This document shows positions 16,855 through 24,938 of a DNA stretch of 33,553 bases, piece by piece; position 1 is the first letter of the stretch, and each line of letters opens with the position of its first letter. A model generated the notes under the pieces. That model saw only the letters and a program-made list of their open reading frames with translations. It did no database searches and had not been told where the DNA came from. A program made the position numbers and the translations under genes. The stretch is from an uncultured Eubacteriales bacterium (GTDB taxonomy: Bacteria; Bacillota; Clostridia; Oscillospirales; CAG-382). The stretch is taken from NCBI GenBank assembly GCA_934479825.1, contig CAKSOW010000028.1, positions 1 to 33,553 on the forward strand, in the 5' to 3' direction.

Positions 16855-17811
16855 ATGGGAGAATACGGCCTTCGCGTATGCAGCAAGATCATCGTTTTGT
16901 TTATCGCCATGCTTGCAGGATTTATTGCCAAAAAGACGAAATGTATCGACGGAGCCGGTATCAAAACCATGTCGGCATTGCTTGCCTTTATTACCAATCC
17001 GTGCCTGATCGTTGCGTCTCTTCAAACCGACTGTAAACCGGAGATTCTCGTTACAGGCGCATGGATCTTACTTTTGTCGTTTGTGATTCACGGCGGCATG
17101 GCGTTATGTTCGGGCCTTATTTTTAAAAAAGTAAAAAAAGCGGATGAACGGGCCGTTTATGCGTTCGGGCTTATGTATATGAACTGCGGCTTTATGGGAT
17201 ATCCGATCATGCAGGCCATGTTTCCGGAAAACGGCCTTTTGTACGGCGTTATCTATACGATTCCGTTCAATCTTTTTGTGTGGACGCATGGGGTGGCGGT
17301 TATGAGTGCCTCGCATGACGGGGGAGCAGGGGAAAAGAAGATCGACTGGAAACAGGTCTTTCTCAATCCGGGACTTCCCAGTACGATCCTTGCATCGGTT
17401 CTGTTTATCACCGGTATCCGCTTTCCGGGCGTTGTTACCGAGGGCCTGTCCATGGTCGGTGATATGACTTTCCCGTTATCCATGCTCATTATCGGAGGAC
17501 TTCTTTCCGATATCAACCTGCTTGCCTTGATCACCGATATCCGGCTGTTCCTTTTTTCCGTGCTGAAACTGGTCGCGGTGCCGCTTGCCGTACTGGGGCT
17601 GTTTGTGCTTTGCGGCGCAAGACCGAACTTTACGGTGGCGCTGGTGTGCGTTACCATGTGCGCGGCACCTACGGCCTCCAACACAGCCGTGGTGGCGGAG
17701 GTCTATGGCGGCAATGCGCCGCTTGCGGCAAAACTTGTCGGCATCACGACGCTGTATTCGCTTGTAACTATGCCGGCTATGCTCATTCTTGCGGAACGCT
17801 TTCTGATTTAG
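16855..17811 (+). CDS. AEC-family (auxin efflux carrier-like) permease
   Basis: A 318-residue membrane protein with about ten hydrophobic helices in two halves. Recognisable pieces are AGFIAKKTKCIDGAG after helix 1, ITNPCLIVASL, the central GGLLSDINLLAL, and the second-half MCAAPTASNTAVVAEVYGG, typical of bacterial AEC proteins. Members carry small organic acids such as malate or malonate; the substrate here is unknown. ATG at 16855 is chosen because the promoter lies inside the upstream frame; ACAGG at 16841-16845 is the likely ribosome site. It is a single-gene unit ending at the shared terminator at 17828-17866. Confidence 0.88.
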   Translation: MGEYGLRVCSKIIVLFIAMLAGFIAKKTKCIDGAGIKTMSALLAFITNPCLIVASLQTDCKPEILVTGAWILLLSFVIHGGMALCSGLIFKKVKKADERAVYAFGLMYMNCGFMGYPIMQAMFPENGLLYGVIYTIPFNLFVWTHGVAVMSASHDGGAGEKKIDWKQVFLNPGLPSTILASVLFITGIRFPGVVTEGLSMVGDMTFPLSMLIIGGLLSDINLLALITDIRLFLFSVLKLVAVPLAVLGLFVLCGARPNFTVALVCVTMCAAPTASNTAVVAEVYGGNAPLAAKLVGITTLYSLVTMPAMLILAERFLI

Positions 17812-17827
17812 AATTAAAAATCCTCAT

Positions 17828-17866
17828 AAAAACAGCCGCGGCGAAGAGTTCACCACGGCTGTTTTT
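17828..17866. terminator. Bidirectional terminator between convergent genes
   Basis: AAAAACAGCCG (17828-17838) pairs with CGGCTGTTTTT (17856-17866). Poly-A on one side and poly-T on the other let it serve both the permease gene (plus) and the AraC/GyrI gene (minus). Confidence 0.9.
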
Positions 17867-17876
17867 GCAGGTTTGC

Positions 17877-18851
17877 CTATTCTGTTTTTATAACCGGTCT
17901 TACATATTTCCAGAACCGTTTGCAGTCATGATAGAAATAAAAGACCCGTTCCGGTGTCAGGTCAAGCCTATAACCCGACGAGGCATAATCAAAATCTTTC
18001 ATGGCCTTTTCGATCTTGGCCTCTACCGCACTGTTTTCGGTTTCAAAATCAAACGGTCCGTGCTCAAAGACGATGTATTCACCCTCCGGGATGTCCATGA
18101 TCTGCATATGTGGCGGTATTTCGCCGTCATAATCCGCCGGAAGCCGCACGCCGTAGCTTTCGGCAAGCGGTATGCCCCAACTGCAAAGCCTGCCGGTCGG
18201 CGCATTGATAAATCCCATGATCTGACCGCTTCCGCTGTCGTTTTCATCGCTTCCGAGATCGTCGAGTTTTCCCTTGATACTGTCCAAAAGCCCGCAAATA
18301 GTCGCACAGTCACAGCCCGGAATCTGATTCTGCTTCTGCCAGAAATCAAAATAGCCGATGCTTTCATAATTTCGTATGTGTAGGAATTTGTGCGCCGGAA
18401 TTGTCACAAAATATGTTTTTACTTCACCGTTTGTCGCCATGCCGGTTCCTCCGATACCTAAAAGATAGCAGTCAAACGGATGTAAAACCGTGCGTAACAC
18501 CACCGGAACCGGATGTGCGCGATATCCGCTCGGTGTAAGCCCGTACGCCGCCTCAAACGCACGCGTAAACGCTTCATGCGACGAAAAGCCGTAGTCAAGG
18601 GCAATATCCAGAATGCTTCTTGTTGTATCACGAAGTTCTTTCAGAGCAAAGGCGAGTTTGCGGTAACGCATGTAATCGCGCAAGGACATTCCGGAAATCT
18701 CCTTGAATTTCCGCGATACATGAAATTCGGAATAGCCGGAAAATTCCGCAAGACTTTTTAAGGTCAGCGTGTCGTCCTTTTCCTTGATATGCCGGTCGAT
18801 CTCACCGATAAGCTCTTGGATATTTTTGCTCCACTTGACTGTGTTGTTCAT
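17877..18851 (-). CDS. AraC-family regulator with GyrI-like effector-binding domain
   Basis: A 324-residue regulator with the DNA-binding part at the N-terminus (residues 10-115: LTLKSLAEFSGYSEFHVSRK and ILDIALDYGFSSHEAFTRAF), then a C-terminal GyrI-like domain (about 150-320) as in Rob/SoxS-like multidrug regulators and MTA-type proteins. Segments such as HKFLHIRNYESIG and EGEYIVFEHGP match that domain. Such proteins usually sense hydrophobic drugs or cations. AAGGAG precedes the ATG by 7 nt; a TATACT -10-like hexamer lies at about 18884-18889 on the minus strand but without a clear -35. It may be read through from the LOG-family gene or have its own promoter. Confidence 0.88.
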   Translation of the reverse strand: MNNTVKWSKNIQELIGEIDRHIKEKDDTLTLKSLAEFSGYSEFHVSRKFKEISGMSLRDYMRYRKLAFALKELRDTTRSILDIALDYGFSSHEAFTRAFEAAYGLTPSGYRAHPVPVVLRTVLHPFDCYLLGIGGTGMATNGEVKTYFVTIPAHKFLHIRNYESIGYFDFWQKQNQIPGCDCATICGLLDSIKGKLDDLGSDENDSGSGQIMGFINAPTGRLCSWGIPLAESYGVRLPADYDGEIPPHMQIMDIPEGEYIVFEHGPFDFETENSAVEAKIEKAMKDFDYASSGYRLDLTPERVFYFYHDCKRFWKYVRPVIKTE

Positions 18852-18944
18852 GGTTTTTCTCCTTCTTCGGCTGCTTCGCTGTACAGTATACCGGAAAAGA
18901 AAAGCTTTTGCTTGATATTTCTTGCGAAAGCGCGAAAAACGTTG

Positions 18945-19478
18945 CTATTTCTCTAAAATTTCCTTGATTTCGTCCAAGTTTGCCACAAAACGGACGTTTT
19001 TTATCTTTTTGGCGTCTAAAAGCCCCATTTCGATCATGTGGTCGAGCTGTGCTTTGAGATGATCGTAAAAGCCGTTCAGATTGTAAATCAAACACGGTGT
19101 GTCAAGATGTCCAAGGCATAATTTGGACATGACTTCGGAAATCTCTTCCAACGTACCCGTTCCGCCCGGGAAAGTGATAAACGCGTCGCCGAGAGCGACA
19201 AGCTTTGCTTTTCGCTCCGCCATGTCTTTTGTGACGATAAGTTCTGTAATTGCCGGATATTCGAGTCCCATGTCAATGAAAAACTGCGGTTCTATGCCGG
19301 TTACTTTTCCGCCGGCCATCAGAACGCTTTCGGCAAGCTCGCCCATAAGGCCGGATTTTGAGCCGCCGTATACCAGCGCGTTTCCGCTTTGTCCGATCCA
19401 TGTGCCAAGTTCGCGTACCGCTGTGGTGAGCATGGGATCCTTTCCGTGATTGGATCCGAGATAAACTGTAATGTTCAT
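18945..19478 (-). CDS. LOG-family protein (cytokinin riboside 5'-monophosphate phosphoribohydrolase type)
   Basis: A 177-residue Rossmann-fold protein. The two family signatures are present: YGGSKSGLMGELAE (37-50) and FPGGTGTLEEISE (103-115), the PGGxGTxxE motif that binds and hydrolyses nucleoside monophosphates. Family members release the base from AMP or cytokinin-riboside monophosphates; in bacteria the physiological substrate is often unsettled. GAAAGGA precedes the ATG. It follows the pentapeptide gene by 52 nt on the same strand and probably shares its transcript. Confidence 0.92.
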   Translation of the reverse strand: MNITVYLGSNHGKDPMLTTAVRELGTWIGQSGNALVYGGSKSGLMGELAESVLMAGGKVTGIEPQFFIDMGLEYPAITELIVTKDMAERKAKLVALGDAFITFPGGTGTLEEISEVMSKLCLGHLDTPCLIYNLNGFYDHLKAQLDHMIEMGLLDAKKIKNVRFVANLDEIKEILEK

Positions 19479-19530
19479 GATGTGTTCCTTTCGGGTTTAA
19501 AGTGTTTGATATTGCAGGGTGTTTGCCGTG

Positions 19531-20115
19531 TTATTCTGTTTTGATTTCGAGTGAATCCAAAAGCCGCATGACTTCGGGATAGGAAAAACGCGCGCCTTTC
19601 ATCGGACAGCTTAAAAGGTCGATCCGATAGCCGCGTGCACCGCGGAAATCCGCTTTTTTTAAATCGCATTTGTAGAACTCGGCGTCGGATAAATCGCAGT
19701 CTTTGAAAACGGCCTCGGCAAGATTGCATTCGGCAAACGTCGAACCCGAGAGCGCACAGCCGGAAAAGTCGAACCGCTTAAAGGACATGAGTGAAAACGT
19801 GTTGTATTTTAGCCGACAGTCCTTTATCCGGTCAAGGGCGGAACCAACCGTTCCGGTCGGAGTCAGAAGTCCCCAGTTTATCCCGATAAATGTCGATTCG
19901 GCAAGTTCCAGAAACTTGACTTCACAGTTTTCAAAATTCAAGCCGGATGCATTGCATGTTTCAAAACGGCATTCCCAAAAGTAGCAGTCGGAAAGTTTCA
20001 AGCTTTCAAAGGTGCAGCCGATAAAATCGCAATCGACAAATTTGCAGTCTGTAAAGGTTTCGCCGAAAAACGACAGCTTTTCAAAGCGTTCGCCTTCATA
20101 ATAAGCGTCTCTCAT
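19531..20115 (-). CDS. Pentapeptide-repeat protein (Qnr/McbG-like)
   Basis: A 194-residue protein made of A/C-(D/N)-(F/L)-x-x repeats forming a right-handed quadrilateral beta-helix. Repeats run from about residue 15 (FTDCKFVDCDFIGCTFESL) to 170. A non-repeat break at about residue 75-90 (GINWGLLTPTGTVGSALD) and a short helical tail (YPEVMRLLDSLEI) give the shape of Qnr/McbG proteins, which mimic DNA and protect DNA gyrase from inhibitors. Whether this one binds gyrase cannot be told. AGAGGAAA precedes the ATG. Cys is unusually frequent at the outward repeat positions. Confidence 0.88.
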   Translation of the reverse strand: MRDAYYEGERFEKLSFFGETFTDCKFVDCDFIGCTFESLKLSDCYFWECRFETCNASGLNFENCEVKFLELAESTFIGINWGLLTPTGTVGSALDRIKDCRLKYNTFSLMSFKRFDFSGCALSGSTFAECNLAEAVFKDCDLSDAEFYKCDLKKADFRGARGYRIDLLSCPMKGARFSYPEVMRLLDSLEIKTE

Positions 20116-20168
20116 AGGGTTTCCTCTTACTTATCAATATATTACTGTTTTGACAAAGTGTGATAAAT

Positions 20169-22202
20169 TCATTTCTTTTTGCCATTATTCGGTTCGACCG
20201 GCGTTATCTCAACTTTCAGATACGATTCGCCGCCGAAATCTGCTGAAATATCCAACTGCCCCGTTTGGTCGGAAACGGCGGATACACGCGTTTTTTCAAA
20301 ACCGCCTGCAACTGTTATGATGTCATAAGAGGTATCCGGCACGAAACCGCCGATACGGAAACGAACCGGCATCTGATTTTGGGCGGTCAGGTAAACGGTG
20401 CCATCTGAGAACAGCGCCCCGTAGGTGTTTCTGGAAAACTGGATGTTATGAAGTCCGACCGTCGGGAAAGTCAGCTCTTCGGCTTGGTCTTTCTTGGACT
20501 TTTTCTCTTTTTTGGCAGTCTTTTCGGGTTCGTCTGTTTCTTCGGCGGCGTTTAATGCCTGAAACATCGTGTAGTCCGGCGTAAGCGACAGGCGGAAACC
20601 GTCCGTATCAAGTCCGAACAGCGTTCGCAGATAGACAGTCGGTGCAAGACCTGCCAACGCGTCGCCGGAAATACGCACGGAGCTGTCGCTTGCCGCAAGC
20701 GAGCCGTTTGCGTATGCCTCCAACAACGACTTCATGAGAGAGGCTGCTTGTTCGGTACGACCGGTTTTATAACGTGCTAAAATATCGTAAAACGAAGTGG
20801 AAAGTGAAAAGCCGCCGTTTTGATAGTATTTGCCCCAGCCGCCGCTTTCGGAAAGAGGAAGAGAGCCGTCGAGATAATCCCACCAGCTGTCTTTGGCGGC
20901 AAGCGTCGTGTTGCGGATCAGGACTCCGTTATAAATATCGTTTCCGACGGCGGTGTCGCTGTCTATGGTGCGTGTGCCGTCAAGCCATGAAAAGATCTTT
21001 TCGGCTTTGTCCGCGTCGGTCATACCGGCTTCGATCGCTTCTAAATTTAAAAAGACAAAACCATAGTCGTGCGCCGCCCCATTTTTGTCGATACAGCCGA
21101 TATAGCGGCCGTTTTGTTCGTCCCAGAATTTCTCGTTGAAAGCGGCTGTGTTTTTGGCGGCAATTGCCGTATACTCGTCCGCTTTTTCGGTTTCACCCAA
21201 AAGTGTGTAAAGCTTTGCAAGGTCGTTCATGGCACGGTTAAACGAGATATTTTCGTATGCGTCGAGATAGCCGAACCGGAAATTGAACCAACGGTTGGAA
21301 CCGTTTCCGGTCGAACTTCCGTCGTTATCGGGCGTGTGAATGTACACAAGTCCGGAAAGAGGGTCATACTTCACGCCGCGTTCGGTGTCCGCGCGGAAGA
21401 GATAATCCGTGGCAGCGTTCAACTTCTCCAACACGGTAAGCCCGGCTGATTTGTCAAGCTTTGGTTGGTTGTCGGTATCGGGTTCCGACAGGAACAGACC
21501 GTCTCCCTCCCACAGGCAGATGTTGGCGACTGCTGAAAGACAGGAAGTGTCCGTGTCATAGAAATAACCGCTGGTTTCCGATGACCGGATGTTTGCGTTT
21601 TCCGTCCATAAGTAGCCGTTGGCGTACATGGGCACATCGCGCACGGCGTTTTTGAGGGCAAAATAGCCATCCGAGGCGCCGAATCCGGCATAGCGGCGGG
21701 CAAGTTCACCGTATTCGCCGACTTTTACCGTGCCTTGCGGAATGCCGAGCGATGTATCCGATAAGAATGCATTGATTTGTTCTGCAAGCGGCGCATAGCC
21801 GGGGGAGTATACTATTCCGGTGTCGCTAATGAAAGCGGAGACAAGCGCTGTCTCCGCATCGCTTACCGCACCGTCCGGCTTAACCGGTTTTTTGGGAGAA
21901 GTGAGAGCTTTTACGGCGGCGACAATGCCTGCAATCACAAGGCACAGACAGCCGAGCGCGATCACCGCAAACATAAGAAGAGCCTTTAAACGTGCGATCT
22001 TCGCACGGCGTATGCGTTCGGCGCGTCTGCGCGCGGCAAGGATCCGACGGCGTTTCTCGCGCTCGTATTCCTCGTTCTGGCGAATGGCCTCGGAGCGGCG
22101 TCTGCGGTCAAAGTTTACCGTGTCGATTTCGTCTTTCTTTTCCGATAAAGGCTCGGATGAAACCGGTAAACGGGTGTCATTTGTGGTGGGATGCTGGTTC
22201 AT
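20169..22202 (-). CDS. Membrane-anchored six-hairpin glycosidase-like protein, unknown substrate
   Basis: A 677-residue protein with a basic cytoplasmic N-terminus (residues 34-73 almost all Arg, Lys, Glu, Ala), one membrane helix (about 73-98), and a large outside domain. Residues about 110-555 look like an (alpha/alpha)6 toroid (YANGYLWTENANIRSS, YLDAYENISFNRAMNDLAKL, KDSWWDYLDGSLPLSESGGW), with a Lys/Glu-rich linker near 575-600 and a C-terminal beta-domain. That pattern fits amylo-alpha-1,6-glucosidase or GH15-like families, but I cannot assign one. AAGGAGGG precedes the ATG. It leads a likely four-gene minus-strand unit from the promoter at 22239-22267. Confidence 0.75.
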   Translation of the reverse strand: MNQHPTTNDTRLPVSSEPLSEKKDEIDTVNFDRRRRSEAIRQNEEYEREKRRRILAARRRAERIRRAKIARLKALLMFAVIALGCLCLVIAGIVAAVKALTSPKKPVKPDGAVSDAETALVSAFISDTGIVYSPGYAPLAEQINAFLSDTSLGIPQGTVKVGEYGELARRYAGFGASDGYFALKNAVRDVPMYANGYLWTENANIRSSETSGYFYDTDTSCLSAVANICLWEGDGLFLSEPDTDNQPKLDKSAGLTVLEKLNAATDYLFRADTERGVKYDPLSGLVYIHTPDNDGSSTGNGSNRWFNFRFGYLDAYENISFNRAMNDLAKLYTLLGETEKADEYTAIAAKNTAAFNEKFWDEQNGRYIGCIDKNGAAHDYGFVFLNLEAIEAGMTDADKAEKIFSWLDGTRTIDSDTAVGNDIYNGVLIRNTTLAAKDSWWDYLDGSLPLSESGGWGKYYQNGGFSLSTSFYDILARYKTGRTEQAASLMKSLLEAYANGSLAASDSSVRISGDALAGLAPTVYLRTLFGLDTDGFRLSLTPDYTMFQALNAAEETDEPEKTAKKEKKSKKDQAEELTFPTVGLHNIQFSRNTYGALFSDGTVYLTAQNQMPVRFRIGGFVPDTSYDIITVAGGFEKTRVSAVSDQTGQLDISADFGGESYLKVEITPVEPNNGKKK

Positions 22203-22238
22203 GAATAGCCCTCCTTGCCGTTGCGTTCTTTAAACATT

Positions 22239-22267
22239 ATTTTATCATAGAGCCTTGTGAATGTCAA
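22239..22267 (-). promoter_or_regulatory. Sigma-A promoter of the membrane glycosidase unit
   Basis: On the minus strand TTGACA (22262-22267) and TAAAAT (22239-22244) are 17 bp apart, about 37 nt before the start codon. It is divergent from the promoter at 22308-22336, with 40 bp between the -35 boxes. Confidence 0.85.
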
Positions 22268-22307
22268 GAAGCCGGATTTTACAAAATCAAAAAAATAATG
22301 CCGGGGG

Positions 22308-22336
22308 TTGACTTATCGGCATAAAAGTGCTATGAT
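22308..22336 (+). promoter_or_regulatory. Sigma-A promoter of the PII-like/antiporter operon
   Basis: TTGACT (22308-22313) and TATGAT (22331-22336) are 17 bp apart, about 48 nt before the first start codon. Confidence 0.85.
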
Positions 22337-22384
22337 ATAAACAAAATTAAAAAAATCTTCAATATTTAAGAAAGGCCGGTTCTT

Positions 22385-22726
22385 ATGGAATTACTCGTTC
22401 TCATACTCAACAAAACCGAATATTTAAAGGATATTCTTTCCGCCTTTATGGAAAAGGAAATCCGCGGCGCAACCATTTTAGACAGCCAAGGCATGGCGCA
22501 TAATCTTTGCGAATACAACGAACTGCGCTTTATGGGCTCGCTCCGGCTGCTTCTCGATCCGGAACACAAAGAAAGCAAGACCGTGCTTGTTGTTGTGGAA
22601 AAGGAAAAGATTCCGGTCATTTCTAAAATTGTCAACGATATTACCGGCGGTTTGGATAAGCCCGATACCGGCGTCATCTTCACCGTTCCCGTCGGGTATA
22701 CCGAAGGCTTCGGTACAAAAGCATAA
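22385..22726 (+). CDS. PII-like small regulatory protein, next to antiporter
   Basis: A 113-residue protein with the beta-alpha-beta, beta-alpha-beta order of the PII/CutA-like ferredoxin fold: ELLVLILNKTEYLKDILSAF then GATILDS, a flexible middle (36-65), then KTVLVVVEKEKIPVISKIV and a final strand GVIFTVPV. It lacks the recognisable T-loop of true GlnB. PII-like proteins often sit beside the transporter they regulate, binding a nucleotide; here the antiporter starts 40 nt downstream. AAGAAAGG precedes the ATG. The fold is judged from pattern only and should be checked by structure prediction. Confidence 0.7.
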   Translation: MELLVLILNKTEYLKDILSAFMEKEIRGATILDSQGMAHNLCEYNELRFMGSLRLLLDPEHKESKTVLVVVEKEKIPVISKIVNDITGGLDKPDTGVIFTVPVGYTEGFGTKA

Positions 22727-22766
22727 TTCCGGTATTCGTTATTTTTAAAGAGGGTTTTGATTTTCT

Positions 22767-23996
22767 ATGCAAATGCATACATTACTGATTTTGTCCATTA
22801 TGATTTTTGCCGGCATGGCGCTTGGCCGGCTCGCCAAGCTGTTCCGGCTGCCGAATGTGACAGGCTACCTTGTCGCAGGACTTCTTCTCGGACCTGCTAT
22901 CCCGTCGCTGATTCCGAACCTTGCGTTCGGGGGTGTCATCACCTCCGACCTTTTGCCGCAGCTCGATATTATTTCCGAGGTTGCGCTCGGCTTTATCGCT
23001 TTTTCCATCGGCAACGAATTTAAAATTTCCTATTTCAAGCGCGTCGGCGCTATGCCGATTGTCATTGCAACATTTGAATCGCTGTTTGCCATTCTGTTTG
23101 TATTGGCCGCACTGTTGTGCGTGCCGGGCATCGAAGTGCCGTTTGCCATTGTGTTAAGCTCGATTGCCGCCGCCACTGCTCCGGCTGCAACCATTATGGT
23201 CATCAATCAGTATAAGGCCAAAGGGCCGGTAACCGAAACACTTCTTTCGGTCGTGGCTATCGACGACGCGACGGCGCTTGCCATGTTCAGCATCTCGGTC
23301 GCTGTTGCCCAAGCGCTCAAAAACCCGGCACAGGTCTCTTTGAAGTCGGCGCTTTTGGATCCGCTGTGGGAAATTTTCGGAGCGCTCTTTTTCGGTATCC
23401 TGCTCGGTATGCTGTTTTGCGTGCCGCTGCGTTGGTTCAAAAAAGACGGCAATCGGCTGTCCCTTATCATCGCCTTTGTCTTTTTAGGTGTCGGCGTGGC
23501 GAACATGTTCGGCTTTTCGTCGCTTTTAATGTGCATGGCGATTGGCGCAGGTTTTGCCAACTTCTCCTCACAGGTGCCCCATATCATGAAACTGACGGAT
23601 GGATTGACGCCGCCGATCTTCATGCTGTTCTTTGTTCTTTCCGGCGCAGAGCTTGACCTTTCGGTCGTACCGACGGTCGGTTTGTTCGGTGTTATCTACA
23701 TCGTGATGCGCGTAGTCGGAAAGATGTGCGGCGCTTCATTCGGCGCGGCTCTCTGCAAGGCCGAAAAGAATGTACGCAAATACCTGGGGCCGGCTCTTAT
23801 GCCGCAAGCCGGCGTTGCTATCGGTCTTTCTCTTGTAGCAACGCGCATTGTACCGGAACACGGAGCACAGATTCGCGCCATTATCCTGTGCGGAACGCTG
23901 ATCTATGAGTTAATCGGTCCGGTCGTTACCAAAATTTCGCTGACCAAGGCCGGAGAGATCGTTCCGGTCGATAAAGAAAGGAAACAGGATAAATGA
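22767..23996 (+). CDS. Cation:proton antiporter, CPA2 family
   Basis: A 409-residue integral membrane protein with about 12 helices, starting MQMHTLLILSIMIFAGMALG. LPNVTGYLVAGLLLGP near residue 30 is the family's re-entrant signature, and VVAIDDATALAMF near residue 165 carries the paired Asp of electrogenic CPA2 exchangers. No C-terminal NAD-binding (TrkA-N) domain is present, so it is the short form. It would exchange Na+ or K+ for H+ across the membrane. AGAGGG is 12-14 nt upstream of the ATG. It follows the PII-like gene and overlaps the PHP gene by 4 nt (ATGA), so the three are co-expressed. Confidence 0.9.
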   Translation: MQMHTLLILSIMIFAGMALGRLAKLFRLPNVTGYLVAGLLLGPAIPSLIPNLAFGGVITSDLLPQLDIISEVALGFIAFSIGNEFKISYFKRVGAMPIVIATFESLFAILFVLAALLCVPGIEVPFAIVLSSIAAATAPAATIMVINQYKAKGPVTETLLSVVAIDDATALAMFSISVAVAQALKNPAQVSLKSALLDPLWEIFGALFFGILLGMLFCVPLRWFKKDGNRLSLIIAFVFLGVGVANMFGFSSLLMCMAIGAGFANFSSQVPHIMKLTDGLTPPIFMLFFVLSGAELDLSVVPTVGLFGVIYIVMRVVGKMCGASFGAALCKAEKNVRKYLGPALMPQAGVAIGLSLVATRIVPEHGAQIRAIILCGTLIYELIGPVVTKISLTKAGEIVPVDKERKQDK

Positions 23997-24868
23997 TTCT
24001 TGATCATAACGGAAATAAATGGTATAAAATCGGCTTACATATCCATACAACGCTGTCAGACGGACAGGTTTCGCCGGAAAAAGCGGCTGAAATTTACAAA
24101 AACGCCGGTTTTGACGCAATAGCCCTTACCGACCATTGGCATTACGGCACTTCCGGAACACTTTCCGGACTTATGATCTTATCCGGTTGTGAGTATAATC
24201 TCGGCGGAAACTGTACCGAGAAAGATGTTATGCACATTGTCGGTTTCGGCATGAAGCATGCACCGGATTTAGACCGCAAGACCGCCACGCGTAAGGAGAC
24301 TGTCGAAAAGATCCATGCCGCAGGGGGTGTCGCTGTTTTGGCGCACCCGGCCTGGTCGCTCAATTCTCCGGAGGACGCACTTGAACTTCCCGGTTTTGAC
24401 GCAATTGAAATCTATAATACCGTTTCCGCTGTCGGACAAAGCGACCGCGCTTATTCGGGATATTTTGTGGATCTGCTTGCCAACCGCGGCATGACGCGCC
24501 CCCTCTTGGCAGTGGACGATACGCATTACTATAACGGAGACGACGAAACGAAATCGTTTATCATGGCACGCATGGAAACACTTACCGAAGAAAACATTCT
24601 GAATGCCGTTCGCAGCGGAAGTTTTTATGCGACCCAGACACCGGAACTGTACACCGCATTGGAAGACGGCGTTTTCAAAGTCCGCTGTTCGCCGTGCTGC
24701 AAAATTTCCGTGTTCTCCAATCTTGCATGGACGTGCGACCGTTTGGCGCGCGGGGAAAACCTGTGTTATCTGGAATACCGACCGAAAGACGGAGAACGCT
24801 ATTTACGCGCCGAGGTAACCGATAACAACGGAAAAATGGCGTGGTCGAATATATATTCTCTTGCGTGA
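23993..24868 (+). CDS. PHP-domain metal-dependent phosphoesterase
   Basis: A 291-residue PHP-superfamily protein. Metal-binding motifs are GLHIHTTLSDG (14-24), ALTDHWHYG, GVAVLAHPAW and VDDTHY. The closest type is the TrpH/RNase AM-like subgroup, which acts on 3',5'-bisphosphonucleotides or short RNA, but the C-terminal 60 residues (KVRCSPCCKISVFSN onwards) differ and look like a small beta-domain. It starts within the antiporter stop (ATGA overlap), preceded by AAAGGAAACAGG. Translational coupling to an ion exchanger is unusual for this family; the function in that setting is unknown. Confidence 0.85.
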   Translation: MILDHNGNKWYKIGLHIHTTLSDGQVSPEKAAEIYKNAGFDAIALTDHWHYGTSGTLSGLMILSGCEYNLGGNCTEKDVMHIVGFGMKHAPDLDRKTATRKETVEKIHAAGGVAVLAHPAWSLNSPEDALELPGFDAIEIYNTVSAVGQSDRAYSGYFVDLLANRGMTRPLLAVDDTHYYNGDDETKSFIMARMETLTEENILNAVRSGSFYATQTPELYTALEDGVFKVRCSPCCKISVFSNLAWTCDRLARGENLCYLEYRPKDGERYLRAEVTDNNGKMAWSNIYSLA

Positions 24869-24876
24869 CGGTACGG

Positions 24877-24905
24877 TTGACAATTTTCGTGTTTTATCGT
24901 ATAAT
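24877..24905 (+). promoter_or_regulatory. Perfect consensus sigma-A promoter
   Basis: TTGACA (24877-24882), 17-bp spacer, TATAAT (24900-24905): both hexamers are exact. It lies just after the PHP stop and 34 bp before the HAD start, and excludes the longer frame beginning at 24861. Confidence 0.92.
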
Positions 24906-24938
24906 AGACATAAGAGATGGGGAAAGGATTCATGCCGT

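Noticed and set aside
17610..18383. 257-residue plus-strand frame crossing the end of the AEC permease gene and antisense to the AraC/GyrI gene
   Set aside because: It crosses the bidirectional terminator at 17828-17866 and both flanking genes are well supported.
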